Below, piece after piece: positions 1 through 11,939 of a stretch of 64,000 bases of DNA. The DNA is taken from positions 2,749,445 through 2,813,444 of the forward strand of contig NC_089276.1 of NCBI RefSeq assembly GCF_963678975.1, read 5' to 3'. The position numbers were made by a program, and so were the translations under genes. Origin of the DNA: Dysidea avara (lineage: Eukaryota > Porifera > Demospongiae > Dictyoceratida > Dysideidae). The notes below the pieces were generated by a model. That model was given only the letters and a program-made list of their open reading frames with translations. It did no database searches and was not told the origin of the DNA. How positions within the stretch are numbered: the first letter of the stretch is position 1; each line of letters starts with the position of its first letter.

Positions 1-400
1 ACAACCCTTTTACCCTATAGTATAGTGAAGGATTAAGTTACTCTAATAGAGCAGTTATGTAAAAATTTAATACTGTTTGTTCAGTGTACATGAACTATGT
101 AGAAATGAACTACGTAGCATACATGAGTATGAAACAACAATACTCAACATTAACTGGACACAAGAGAACTACTTGCTTATCCCTTGCAGACAACTAATGA
201 GGGTAGCTACCTCTCATGGGTGTAAATTACAATTAACAAATTGCAAGCAAAACTTGCCTTTTGAATTGAATGACTCTACTTGTGTCAAAAACAATGCAAG
301 AGGAAATTGAATCAGAAAACCAATTTATGGCCACAACTAGAATGTGGCCAGCTGCAGGCATGCACCTTGGTTTAAAAGATGATGATGCATCTAAACTACT
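1..400. other. Non-coding flank with one module copy
   Basis: No gene is recognised here. Positions 38-58 hold one copy of the roughly 20-nt module (close to TACTCTAATAGAGCAGT) that recurs in many TEs of this window. The short open frames show no codon structure or family resemblance. Confidence 0.5.
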
Positions 401-673
401 ACTAGTATATTAAAAATTATAAATTTAAAAATATAAAGTAGGAATCCAAACGATAAAAAGTAGTGAAACAAGAGAAGAACAATTGTAGCTATTACAGCAT
501 AGCTCGGTGAGAAATCCCTACTTTGGCATGATATAGCCATTATTTTGTGTTCAATGCCAAAGTAGGAATTTCCCACTGAGCTATGCTATAATAGCTACCA
601 TTGTTCTTCTCTTGTTTCACTACTTTTTATCGTTTGGACTCCTACTTCATTTTATAATTTTTAATATACTAGT
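401..673. mobile_element. Hairpin MITE (about 273 bp)
   Basis: The two halves are inverted copies over about 130 bp, from ACTAGTATATTAAAAATTAT at the left to its complement ending in ACTAGT at the right, with a short spacer near 530-550. Nothing inside codes convincingly. It is a foldback-type non-autonomous element; the superfamily is not determined because no clear target duplication is visible. Confidence 0.8.
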
Positions 674-1074
674 TTGTTTAGTTTTTTGTTAAGGCATACA
701 GCTAGCTATAAACATGTGACTGTTCTACGTAGGGTGACTGCTGTGTTAGAGTATCTCGAGGCAGCCTGCAAGATGTGTGCTTGCCAAAAGGGGGCGTGGT
801 TTCGATCGATTATAGAGTATGGTCAGCCTTCCAAATTGAAGGTGTGTGGTCACTGAAATACAGCTAGTGCAAAAGGGGTGTGTCATCGTGGTTTCAATCG
901 ATACATCAATAATGCGTAGAATGAAGAATGGGCGTGATCTTGTGACCTGTCGTGAAGCTATCTAGTACCAGTACCTCCGTACAGTACCCTCCGTCATAGA
1001 TTATATCAGTAAGGAATGTAACCTATTCCTCCATACAGTAGCGTAGTCAAGCGTCTTAAATAATCTCATGGCGT

Positions 1075-1265
1075 TTATTATGCTGTTTAAAGAAAGTGTT
1101 GATACGGAAAATTAATGCCTCGATATGGTTTCGTTGGATGAAGAAGAAGACAAGCAACCTGATTGAAGATAAAAGAAAAGACAAGGTGCAGAGGGCACAC
1201 ACTCGTCGGAACCCCAAAAGGCACATCCCACTTGTGAGTTTGTTATTGTGGCGTAAAATGGTGGC
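1075..1265 (+). repeat. Dispersed repeat also found inside the foldback element
   Basis: About 170 bp from roughly 1085 matches 5875-6040 with many substitutions: both carry GATAC-GAAAATTA, then ATGGTTTC, a GAAGAAGA-rich stretch and an AAAAGGCACAT segment. The shared stretch ends at a GTGAG in both copies, so it could descend from a first exon with a splice donor (a basic reading frame ending NPKRHIPL). The parent gene is not recognised. This is a degenerate fragment rather than a working gene. Confidence 0.5.
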
Positions 1266-1646
1266 CGTGCGCTGCTTCGTTTGGGCTCTAGGCTTGCGAC
1301 TGTGGTCAGTGAGTGAGGCAGTGAGTCTAAAATTCGAGTTTTGGCGATTTAAAAAAAATTTACATCCGGCCACCTGTAAGCGTTTTGTTGTATTTAATGC
1401 TGTTTATGTACTATATAGACTGGTACTATTCCGTAAAGGTGATTTTTGTCTCGTAAGATATCTCTAGGATGATTTTTTAAAGGCAGAAAATTTGGCGGCG
1501 CGCGAAAATTTCACCTGGATTCCTACTTAAACAGTACGACCGTACCGTTTGATTATGCTATTTAGATTGGCATTGGAAAATCCAGCAGGATTATTACAAT
1601 CATCCACATGTACAATTTAATATAAATTGTAATTATAAACACTTAC

Positions 1647-2855
1647 CAGTAACATTAACAGTGATGGTCTCACTATCACTTCCAATAGGATTACTCACAG
1701 TACATGTGTATGTTCCACTATCACTTGTAGTAACACTATGAATGGAGTAGTCAGCATGGAACACTGCACTTGTACTAGTATGAGTTACTTTAGTGATACT
1801 AGTGGACTGTTCTATTGGACCACTATCCTTCCTCCATGTGAATGTGTCTGGGGGAGAACCTCGTGAGGTAAAGGACAACGTGAGGGAAGAACCAGATACA
1901 ACTGTTACAGTAGATGATGATGGAGGGTCTATCATTGGAGCAGCTGTGTAGAGAAATGAAAGATGGTTAACAATGAGGTAATGGGGTACATATCAAGTGA
2001 CTCACTTCTTCCACTAAAGTACACACCCACCCTCATGGTCTGGTTCATCATTGAACTGTTCTTCATGATACATGAGTAAACACCTTCTGTGGCAGCAGTG
2101 AGTGTTTTACACAGATATAAGTTAATCACTCCTGGATACAGTCTACCATATGCTCCACGTACTTCAAATACAGGACCAATACAACCATGTCTAACAGGTA
2201 TCTGAATTCCATTAAAGCACCATCCACCCAGTACAGTGTTTGCATCATTACCAGAAGGTCCAAGTCCAGAAATACAGCGAAGAATGGAACTATCATTTCC
2301 AAGTATAAAAGGTTGATGAATATATGAGTAATCAATAATACGGTTACTACTAGTTAGATCTGCAGTAGGACCACCACTGGATACTCCAGTCAATGTAATA
2401 CCTAATATGTATATGAGTATAGTACCAGTTATAAGAGAGAACTAATACAGTGATTATTAACTGTGCACTATACTCCAATGGTGAGAAATGTACGTATATA
2501 CGTACATGTGTACCTGATATACGAAGAGTTAATGGTTCACTGGTATAGTCAACACCATCAATGGTAACAGTACAAGTGATGGTACCAGCATCCTCTGCAA
2601 GTAGATTAGTTCCAGTTACATTTTGTGTTGTTACATCAGCAGGGAAGCACCTCCTTTCATTATGATTATTAACATAACATCTTTCAGTGTTCCACTGGTA
2701 GTTGGTCACTGTAAATGTTGACCCATCACTTGATGTCACCATACATGTCAGAGTGACATTACTCAATATGGGATAGTCAAATGCATTAGTAGATCCACTA
2801 ACTGGTGTACCGGCTGGATTACTGACTATGGTGATTGTGAACTGACCATCAACAC
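1647..2855 (-). CDS. Immunoglobulin-domain receptor-like gene, three internal exons
   Basis: Three exons read on the minus strand: 2855-2514 (114 codons), 2401-2006 (132 codons) and 1943-1647 (99 codons). Each has AG before and GT after it, and each is phase 1-1, the usual layout of shuffled extracellular Ig exons. Exon 1 codes for an Ig-like fold with the pair VTLTC and AGTITC. Exon 2 is cysteine-rich and ends in a GVYSC strand followed by VGVYFSGR. Exon 3 is a typical Ig domain with SSLTLSF, WRKD and DSGTYTC. Many NxS/NxT sites fit an extracellular protein. No signal peptide, transmembrane segment or cytoplasmic domain lies here, so the gene is partial: 5' exons would lie above 2855 and 3' exons below 1647, perhaps off the window. 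Sponge genomes carry large families of such receptors; the exact family is an inference. Confidence 0.85.
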
Positions 2856-3807
2856 CTACAGCAAATGGATAGAGTATAAATTATCACATAAACGGAAGCC
2901 ATTGTTAAACACTCTAATTTACAAGAACGTATATTACTATTCTTTACATTCCCGACCTGATTTTGGAAAACCATCCTTCCCACACTAGGGCCGAAATGGA
3001 TAGCAATTTTACTATGTAGCTGGATATCCTGAACAAAATCCTTAAAGATATTCTACGGATGGTGACATCATTACTTGCTATAAAAACATTGTTGTGAACA
3101 TGCTTGGTTTACTAGTACTTTGTAAGAGAAGCAAGGATAACATTTAGGTGAAAATTAAAGTTGTAGTAATGTTATTTATAGAAGCAGTGTATCAAGGAAA
3201 ATTTACCATCAAATTATTAGAATGGTACAATTGGGTTTGAAATTACTATCTGGATAGTAACATCTGGATAATAGATATCTGTTTCGGTTCTATTCCACAC
3301 ATTGGTCATTTTTTTTCTTTAGTAGCTAAAATAAAATGAGGCATTATGTGTTTGCTTGTCTTGGCTGAAATCTTTGCTTGTTATCGTGAAGCACTCCAGA
3401 GATACAGTCAATTTACTGTCTAATACATTACAAACTAAGTAATGCAGGGGCAGATCCATGATGTGGCAAGGAGGGTGCACCATGGTAGAGGTATATGGAG
3501 TAGAGGTCTAGAGGGTGCAGTCCTCCAGAAGCTAAAGCTATTTAATGTTTCAGCACTGAAGTTTTTGATGTAGAGCAAATTTATGCACAAATATCTAATT
3601 TCTAAGTGGAATGCATTGATCAAGAGTTATATAGGAATAAGTCACAGTCATGAGTAGTTCAGCTACGTAGCTATAAAATGTAAAGTACCATGTGCATTTC
3701 ATTCACAAAATATTCTTAGCAGGCTAAGTGTGCCCATGCCTGGAATAGTGCTGCAGATGCTAGTTTTCATACTTGGCAACTGTTATCAATAATCAATAGT
3801 GTTAACA
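2856..3807. other. Intergenic or intronic stretch, nothing recognised
   Basis: This AT-rich stretch upstream of the first visible Ig exon shows no further Ig exon, tandem array or terminal inverted repeat. It may be intron of the Ig gene. Confidence 0.4.
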
Positions 3808-3836
3808 GGTATAGTCAAATTCCAAAATCGGATGCT

Positions 3837-4660
3837 TTTTGACCTCACATTTTCATCCAAATATGGATGATGCTTCACTAAATCATCCATTTTGGATGAT
3901 TATTACTCATCTCTCTTATAGTTACATAAGCAAACATCATCCAAAAGTGGATGATTATTGCTTGATTCTCTATATAGTGAGTGCTTATGTAAGCAAATAT
4001 CATCCAAAAGTGGATGATATTTGCTTGATTCACTATATAGTGAGAGATGTATGCAAGAAGCATCCAAAATCGGATGTTTCTAACCATCCAATATTGGAAT
4101 GTAAACTTAGCCTTCCAAAATCGGATGTTTCTAACCATCCAATATTGGAATGTAAACTTTGCCTTCCAAAATCGGATGTTTCTTGCCATCCAATATTGGA
4201 ATGTAATTTCTGTCGTCCAAAATTGGATGTTTCTTGCCATCCAATATTGGAATGTAACTTCAGCCTTCCAAAATTGGATGTTTCTTGCCATCCAATATTG
4301 GAATGCAATTTCTGTCGTCCAAAATCGGATGTTTCTTGCCATCCTATATTGGAATGTAATTTCTGTCGTCCAAAATTGGATGTTTCTTGCCATCCTATAT
4401 TGGAATGTAATTTCTGCCTTCCAAAATTGGATGTTTCTTGCCATCCAATATTGGAATGTAATTTCTGTCGTCCAAAATTGGATGTTTCTTGCAATCCAAT
4501 ATTGGAATGTAACTTCCGCCTTCCAAAATCGCATGGTTTTTGCCATCCAATATTGAAATATAAGTTTTGCTTTCCAAAAATGGATGTTTCTTACTATCCA
4601 TTATTGGAATGTAAGTTTTGCTTTCCAAAATTAGATGGTTCTTGCCATCCAATATAGACT
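3837..4660 (+). repeat. 51-bp tandem array, left arm
   Basis: About 12 units, each with ATCCAATATTGGAATGTAA followed by a CCAAAATTGGATG variant. Because 51 is divisible by 3 and the unit lacks stops in several frames, the array yields long open frames on both strands (for example repeats of PKLDVSCHPILECNF). These are products of repeat arithmetic, not evidence for a protein. The outer 200 bp carry a longer-spaced variant with ATCCAAAAGTGGATGAT palindromes. Confidence 0.9.
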
Positions 4661-6035
4661 ATTTCCGAAATGACGTCTTGCAAACTCTATTTAGGGGACT
4701 CTTACGTTTTCGAGTACAGCTTCCCACGAAGAATACTTCTAAGGACCTATCATGCGACTTCTAGAGATAATTTCGAAATGAAATCACCAGGTATTGTTAA
4801 AGAAATGCTAATTTACCTCTACTCGGAAAAACAGGCGAAAAATTTAAACCCGAGTAAAAAAAATTGTGTTATTGCCTTATAGCTGTACCTGTTAGTTTTA
4901 GCTCGATATCTTCTTCCTGTAGTACACTAACAAGTCGACCTCCATTTACGGCCCATAGAAACAGTACTCAAAAACATTGGAGTCCCCCAAATAGAGGTTA
5001 TTGAAACCTCAATTATTTTAAGTGAGATTGGTAGCATACAGCTGCAGATGATCAGTTTCTGTGGAATTTTCAGTATGTGTAGGGATCACAATAATAAAAG
5101 CACTGAAACAAGAAGATAGCAACACAGTGCCACTGAGTGCATTCTACTTCAAAATGGCCCAAAAAGCATCCTATGAGTTTCTCCAACTTTTTGGATTAGA
5201 AATTTTTCACCATGAGTAGGGATCACAATAATGAAACAAGAAGATACTGGTAGTAGCACAATGCCACTGAGTGCATACATTTTAGTTCCCATTATAGCCA
5301 CACACACATGTACACAAAATATGGGCGGAATCGTGCTTAACTTTAGTCATACAATGCTGCTGAATCTATTTATTTTAATGCTTTACAGCACTTAACAAGT
5401 GCTGAAGGTCTGTAAGACACCTGGCTCCACAGCCTGGTTAAAGATGTTTTGAAAAAGTACAGAAAGGTGAAAAAGTCCATGATTAGGCCTAGACAGGCAA
5501 TCAAGATGTCTTTCTCCCTGCTAATTTCATGTATTTACATTCAGAAGAGTGACTTACTATCTTTTAGAACTACATAATGGAATGACGCAATGAGTTTGCA
5601 AGTCTGTTTTTGATGCGTATTTTTGGCAAGAATCATGAACCTTGACAATCACTGCCATGAACCTACCGCACTTAATAAACCTACATGAAAAAAGACAATT
5701 TTGTGTTTCATATCAAGCTGTTTCTTGCATTAACAAACAATAGAAAGCAACGAAAACAGCAAAATTACTATCCATGACCCTACCACACTTAATGATATTG
5801 CTTCTTATTCTACTAGTAGAATATAAACACTTGAGAAATGGTTTTGTGGTGACAAAAACTAAAACGCTCCTCTAAGGAAGGTGTCGATACAGAAAATTAG
5901 TGCATGAATATGGTTTCCTTGCTTGAAGAAGACAACCATGTGATTGAAGAGGAGAAGAGAAGCAAAGTGCAGAAGGTGGATATTCTTTGTAACCAGAAAA
6001 GGCACATGCTACCGGTGAGCTAACTATTGTGAAAT

Positions 6036-6582
6036 AAAATGTATTCCATTATTGGATGGCAAGAAACATCCAAATTTGGATGGCAAGGAATGTATTCCAA
6101 TATTGGATGGCAAGAAACATCCAAATTTGGATGGCAACAAATGTATTCCAATATTGGATGGCAAGAAACATCCAAATTTGGATGGCAACAAATGTATTCC
6201 AATATTGGATGGCAAGAAACATCCAAATTCGGATGACCAGAAATGTATTCCAATATTGGATGGCAAGAAACATCCGAATTTGGATGACCAGAAATGTATT
6301 CCAATATTGGATGGCTAGAAACATCCAAATTTGGATGGCGACAAATGTATTCCAATATTGGAGGGCAAGAAACATCCAAATTTGGATAGCGACAAATGTA
6401 TTCCAATATTGGATGGCAAGAAACATCCAAATTTGGATGATTGTTGCATAAATCTCTCACTATATAGAGATATGAGCAATAATCATCCACTTTTGGATGA
6501 TTTTGTTCCTTTGCAATAATCATCCAATTGTGGATGAAAATGTGAGGTCAATAAACATCCAAAAATGGAAACGAACCATACC
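6036..6582 (-). repeat. 51-bp tandem array, right arm
   Basis: About 8 units in inverted orientation relative to the left arm, reading ATTCCAATATTGGATGG then AAGAAACATCCAAATTTGG. The arm ends with the complement of GACCTCACATTTTCATCCA, matching the left terminus. Confidence 0.9.
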
Positions 6583-7094
6583 TCGTTATGTGCAGTGACT
6601 GTTCTATTAAAGTATTTGATTGACTGTTCTATTAGAGTATCTTGATCTTGTTTATTTTGGTGGTGGTTGTGGTGGTGGAGGATTTCACCTGATAAATATC
6701 CACAGAGCTATAATAACCATATGAATGTTTATATTTTCAAATAAAAATTTAACATTTTTCATGGCGACAGGATAAACAGGGTATGGAACATTGGTGTGTA
6801 AATAGGCTGCTCATCATAGTAGTGCTTTAAGCTTAACTACTGAGCCACTGCTATCTTGGCTGTTCACCACACTTAACTCTTCTACTTTCTATAATAGATT
6901 TCATAGATCTACTAATGGAAATTCCAGAGTATTCTAGAACATTCTAGCTTTGTGTGTTCTATTAAAAGTCCTCAAAAATATGCACTCTCTTAGAGTATTA
7001 CAATAATATTGAAATGATATATATAATACAATACCTTAAGTGTGTCTTCAATAATCATAACTGTGTCTGCATAGATAAGAAGAAATGTGAGTAA

Positions 7095-7395
7095 AAAAAA
7101 CCTAAAAGGCAGTCATAGGCTGGTTTTGGGGTCTAAAAAAGAAGGTAAATCCAGACAAAACAGTCAAGCTGTAAAAAAAAAGGTGCAGCCTTCAAAAGCC
7201 TAGATGAAAGTTGTGAAACCAAAAGTGGCAGCCAAGAAATAGCTGCAAAATCATTGTTAACGCTGATAATTTTTTTGTACTGGTTATTGTTGGTTTTAAC
7301 ATCAGTGGCAACCACCTTTGATTTCACAACCTTTTCACCTAGGCTTTTGAAGGTCACACCATTTTTCACAACACAGCTGTTTTGTGTGCAGTGGA
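7095..7395. mobile_element. Palindromic MITE, lysine-tail family, diverged copy
   Basis: The left arm (about 7100-7240) and right arm (about 7285-7390) are inverted copies, with CAGTCAAGCTGT and CTTCAAAAGCCTAG-type segments in both. Sequence and order match the element at 58764-59100 and the truncated one at 43380-43665. This copy has accumulated more changes and its central loop differs. Confidence 0.75.
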
Positions 7396-7837
7396 ATTAC
7401 ACTGCATGTATGTGTACAGGAATAAAAGAAGTTGCAGTAATTTATGGCATTCTATAACAGTTCTGCATATAGACACAGTGACATACAATATTACATTATT
7501 AAACACCAGATGGTTACCAGAACATCAGCTCCACTACACTGTATACAGTTTGGCATGAGGAATGTTTGAAAATGTCAATGAATCAGGAAACTTTAATTTT
7601 GCATCCAATACAGATCTGCTTTCATTGACAACACTTTTGCCACACCTTTTTCATCATGAAAGTGCTGTAATTTTCATCACTACTTTGCCATAGTCTTGCT
7701 GTATTATTGTAAATATGTGGATATGACCACATGCAGTATATGATGGGTGGCATGTACACTGCATGGTTGTAACCATGTATATAGAGTTACGTTTAAGCCA
7801 GTGTGTCAATCCGTTTGAACAAAATAATTTTTTACAG

Positions 7838-8411
7838 GTTTTCGCAATTGAATTCATCACCTTTGCAATTGAGGTTGTCCCATTTGCAATTGAGTTCATT
7901 GGCTTTGCAATTGAGTTCATTGGCTTTGCAATTGATTTTGTCAGTTTTGCAATTGATTTCATCGCTTTTGCATTAGAATTCGTCGTTTTTGCACAAAAAT
8001 TCATAATTACATTTACTGTAACAAACCAGCTGCTCATCACACAGTGAATCATTTTCACCATGGAGAATACCACTTGAGACACTAGAGAGTAATTGAAGCT
8101 GGTTATACACAAAGCCATTAGCTGTCTGTCAAGTTAATTAGCTTGTTTGTGAGTGACCACCAATGGCAAAGCACAGTTACAACTGTTACTGAAGAAGCTG
8201 TAGCAGAAGAATTATATTATCACCTTATAAAGAGTTGTTTACAACAGTTGTACTTCAACAAGCTCATGGAGCAGCTGCTACATTTTGTTTTCATGTTTAC
8301 TGTAGCTGACAATCTCGTTACGGACGAAAACGTGTGTAAATGGGATGAATTCTACTGCAAAGGCGACAAACTCTACTGCAAACGGGATGAAGTCAATTGT
8401 AAAAACCTGTA
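7838..8411. repeat. Inverted pair of 21-bp repeat tracts
   Basis: From 7838 to about 8000 there are eight 21-bp units built around TTTGCAATTGA(G/T)TTCAT. From about 8325 to 8411 there are three to four units in the opposite orientation (TGCAAACGGGATGAAGTCAA). Both tracts end with the same boundary, AAAACCTGTAA, read outward. This suggests a second small foldback-type element with repeat arms, about 570 bp long. No transposase and no clear target duplication were seen. Confidence 0.5.
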
Positions 8412-11400
8412 AGACTCTACCAATAGCATTACTAACATTGTGAATGATGATGGACCTGCACTGTTTATGGTTGAGACAAGTGTCTGGCTAGCCCTTATGA
8501 GTCCTTTGCATTTGACTATTATCAACTCAACAAGTCTGACCTTATGTTCAGCTATTGATGACATGCCTAGTGAACACAATGATTGTTTTCACTTTAAATT
8601 TCAACTTGGTTATAACTGTTATTATAAACAAGCATTACTAAATCAAAATTATTTCCCCTTGAACCAACAAACTTTAAGTCCATTTGCAAGACTTCAAGCA
8701 TTTCTCAATTGCTATCTCCATTTGTGTACACTTCATCATGTTGGTGCCATTGAATGAGAGATGTCTGGTCTTCCAGTGCTTCATAATCCATGTGAGCTTA
8801 TGTATTCCATCCTATGCAGCCAACTTTGCCAAATCATTACAGGGTTTAATATTGATCCGCTAGGATTCAGTTATGTTTCTGAATTTGGGCTATCCCAGAA
8901 TAAACCTTCTTGTGATCTGTTCTCCGGAAACACAATTCTTGTCTAATCCACCACTTTCAATTGCAGTTCACTACTTACATTTACCACCATTTACATTGTA
9001 CATGGTACACACATTGCCACCTAGAGATTGTATGTAGTTTAGAATTCCTTTTAATCCTTTATTGCTTCCTTCCTAGGTTTCCCCTCAGTCTACTCATCAA
9101 TTTACATGCTGTACATGTATGCCTCTGGGCCCCTTATTCATGATCTAAGCTTTTGATGTGTAGCTGCAAGTGTTGTACATCTTTGTATAGCTCGGGGACT
9201 TCTTTTCTGGTAGTTCCCAGTAGGTCCCCATAGGTAGGGTTGGCATTTCAATGAATTGCATTAGATTCTCCTTCAACTCTTCAGTGATCAATTCTGGCTA
9301 ATTCTCCTTGCAATTTATTAGGGTGAAATTGATAATTTTAGTGTTTTAATAAACATATTATATCCTCAGCAACAGTATCTAAAGTGCTAATGATTGAGGA
9401 CACAACTAAATTACAATTAAATGTTCCATTTAGGACATGCAATAAATTGATAGCTTTTTGAGCAATTTTGAATTACAAGTCACTACAAACTGTTGGATTA
9501 TACAGTAACTTGTTAGATGGTACAGAGTAAGAAAATGGTCCAAGTCACATATATCAAGACTAGAGATGTACCACATATATACTTTGCTGAACTTAACTGG
9601 CACCGATAAGATCTAGGTAATTTCTCATCGTTCTACCAATATTGTACCGATCTGACAAAACAACAAAATGATTTTTGTAAATACACAGTGATTTTTTTTC
9701 CAAGGCCACAAGGAAAACCACCTGAAGGATTAACTTTATTTGACAACTATCCCTCTAGGGACCTGGCAAGGAGGCTAACAGTAAGCCTGTGAAGGAGGGA
9801 GTCAGAAACCTGTAACTGAAAACTATGCTGAATGCAGAAAAAAATCCCAGGCCAGGCAGTGACTTGATCCACAGACAGCTTGCAGTCTAGGCAAGTTCCT
9901 GAGGAGCCACCTGGTATCCAGGATTTCCTTTGCATTCAGCCAGTACATAAACATTTTGACTTCTCATTTTTTTTTCGTTAAGGGTTGATTATAACTTGAA
10001 CATCAGTTTGTACTTGGAGTAAACATCAAAGTGCAAACCTTTTGTGGTTTGAAAGAAATTGTGCTATTATTCATGGGCTTACAACAACAACGCAAATCAT
10101 GTGTAACAAACACACAATTGAGTTTTGCATAAAAAGTATTGTTTGCCACATCTAACAGTCAAACTAGTTTATGGAATCAGCTGAAGTTCAGTACTATTTG
10201 CAGATATCAAATAAAACAGTTAGTACCATTTCTCCATGTGCTCATCTGGTTTCAGTTGAAAATCTGTCCTAAATTGGCAAGAATCACCATCAGCTCACTT
10301 GAATGCTTCACTCGTGAAGATGACAACAAAGCAACTAATCTTGAAGGAATTGCTGAAAGCGATGCTGTTTGAACAGTGCCACAGTGGACCATATCAACTT
10401 GTAGATCGACAGAAACACCTTTCAATGACTAGAGTCCACAGAGTTTGCAACCTCAAAGATACTTCTCTAAAACATTACGCGAATTTACACCCCTGTGTTT
10501 CAACCTTCATAACTTGGTGAAGGAGCATCAGAATCGGTAAAACTTGGAAACAATTTTATTCTTTGTGATGTCAGCATTCCAAAAGTCTTAATTGCAAGTC
10601 AATGCAACCTTCTGTATATGAGGTATCGATCAATCAATATCAATAGTCCCTATAGTGGCTTATGTGAATGTGGTGCATGCATTTTGTAAAGCTTTAAGGG
10701 TTAAACAACTAATTTTGGTGTACCTGCATTAGCTGCCTTTGTTGCTCTACCTACTCCAGACTATGATAATATGCAAACCAGAATCGATTGGGTCATATCC
10801 CAGCTCACTGAGATAATTGCTCCCACACATGTATAGCTAATACTACCTGACATTAATCTGTTTTTGACCTGCATAGTGGATCTCTGCTCCTACAGTGATG
10901 TACCGGTTCTTCTTAAGTATTCCTCCAAGTTGACAAATTTCCGTTTCCACTTCTAGACCAGACACCCCCTGGGAACACCAGTTTTATTACAAATGAAGAA
11001 CATTATTAGAAATGCCTCTGCAATTAATCCAGCCAATACAGAAATACAGCAAGCAGACAGTCAGTAGAAAATTGTATTTATGTAATTAAAATTCTTTAGC
11101 AACCTATTAGATGCATTTTTGGCCCTGAATGACACTTTTATGTTTGATTGTACACTGCTAAGCACCATGAAGGTATTACAAGGTTGATTTCTGGCCAATA
11201 TTGCTTTATGAGACTCCATGATCCCTAGAGATGGGGCTATGGAGTTGAAATTACCTTCGCAAAATAACGTGTTTCGTAAGTAACTCCTTACTGTAATAAT
11301 ATTACTTTCAAAGTAATGCGAAACTTAGCTACTTTGCAAAAGTGGTATGGAGTAGCTAATGCATAAATTTAACACGTTTATAAACTATCAAGGTTTATTA

Positions 11401-11640
11401 TTGGGTGCTAGCTATATAAGAATCAAAATCTGACTTTCAATCACAACTACACTACACGTGAGACTGCAGACTGTAAAGTGTGAAACTTACTTTGCACATG
11501 TGTGCTTGCCTCGTGGTAATGTGTGAATTCTTATAATTTATGGTAAAAGAATCGGTCCGTATTGTTGTGTTCAAGAAGCCAATTTGTGGTGTTCAAGAAG
11601 CCAATTTGTGGGCCAAAGAAACCATATTGTGATGTGCAAG
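8412..11640. other. Long stretch without recognised genes
   Basis: Several open frames of 60-105 codons occur (8440-8757 and 10139-10520 are the longest), but none resembles a known family or carries splice-like borders. No TIR pair or tandem array was found. It may hold decayed TEs too old to recognise by eye. Confidence 0.4.
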
Positions 11641-11939
11641 AAGCCAGTCGTGAAAGAAGCCATGGATTCTTGTAGTGACATAGAGCAAGAAGCACAAGCC
11701 AGTGAGTACCTCCTTTTATAGTTGGAAGTATAAACACTACTTCGTGATAGTGGAGGAAGGTGAGAAGAATATCAGAGCTTGTTGTTAGTTATGTGTTGGA
11801 ATCAAGACCCTCTCATTTGCTTGGAACACAACCTCCAACTTAAAAAAGCATTTGTTCATAAGAATGTAAGCTAGAGTCGAGGCAAGTTGAAGGAGCAAAG
11901 AGAAAAGGTAAACAACCAAGGGCTGATAGTGATGATGAT

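Larger units (their letters stand above)
3808..6582. mobile_element. Foldback transposon with 51-bp-array arms
   Basis: The ends match in inverted orientation: GGTATAGT...GACCTCACATTTTCATCCA at the left and the complement of the same at the right. Inside each end is a tandem array with a 51-bp period. The left arm (about 4066-4657) has nearly 12 units and the right arm (about 6036-6440) about 8, in reverse orientation. Each unit holds two short palindromes, CCAATATTGG and a CCAAATTTGG variant, so the arms can fold at two scales. The 1.36-kb core (4660-6020) has no recognised transposase. This is the layout of Drosophila Foldback/Galileo-type elements, where long TIRs consist of tandem repeats; placement in that group is by structure only. 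No target duplication could be read with confidence. Confidence 0.8.

Noticed and set aside
1096-1467. 123-codon frame as a Harbinger-type first exon
   Set aside because: The basic segment before GTGAGT is suggestive, but the related copy at 5875-6040 is out of frame and no catalytic exon follows.
3839-4657. 272-codon repeat protein (and several others on both strands)
   Set aside because: The open frames come from a 51-bp unit without stops, which leaves many frames open at once. There is no consistent codon preference and no start context.
9747-9935. tRNA-derived SINE or small gene
   Set aside because: GC-richer than its surroundings, but A and B box spacing could not be supported and no tail or duplication was found.
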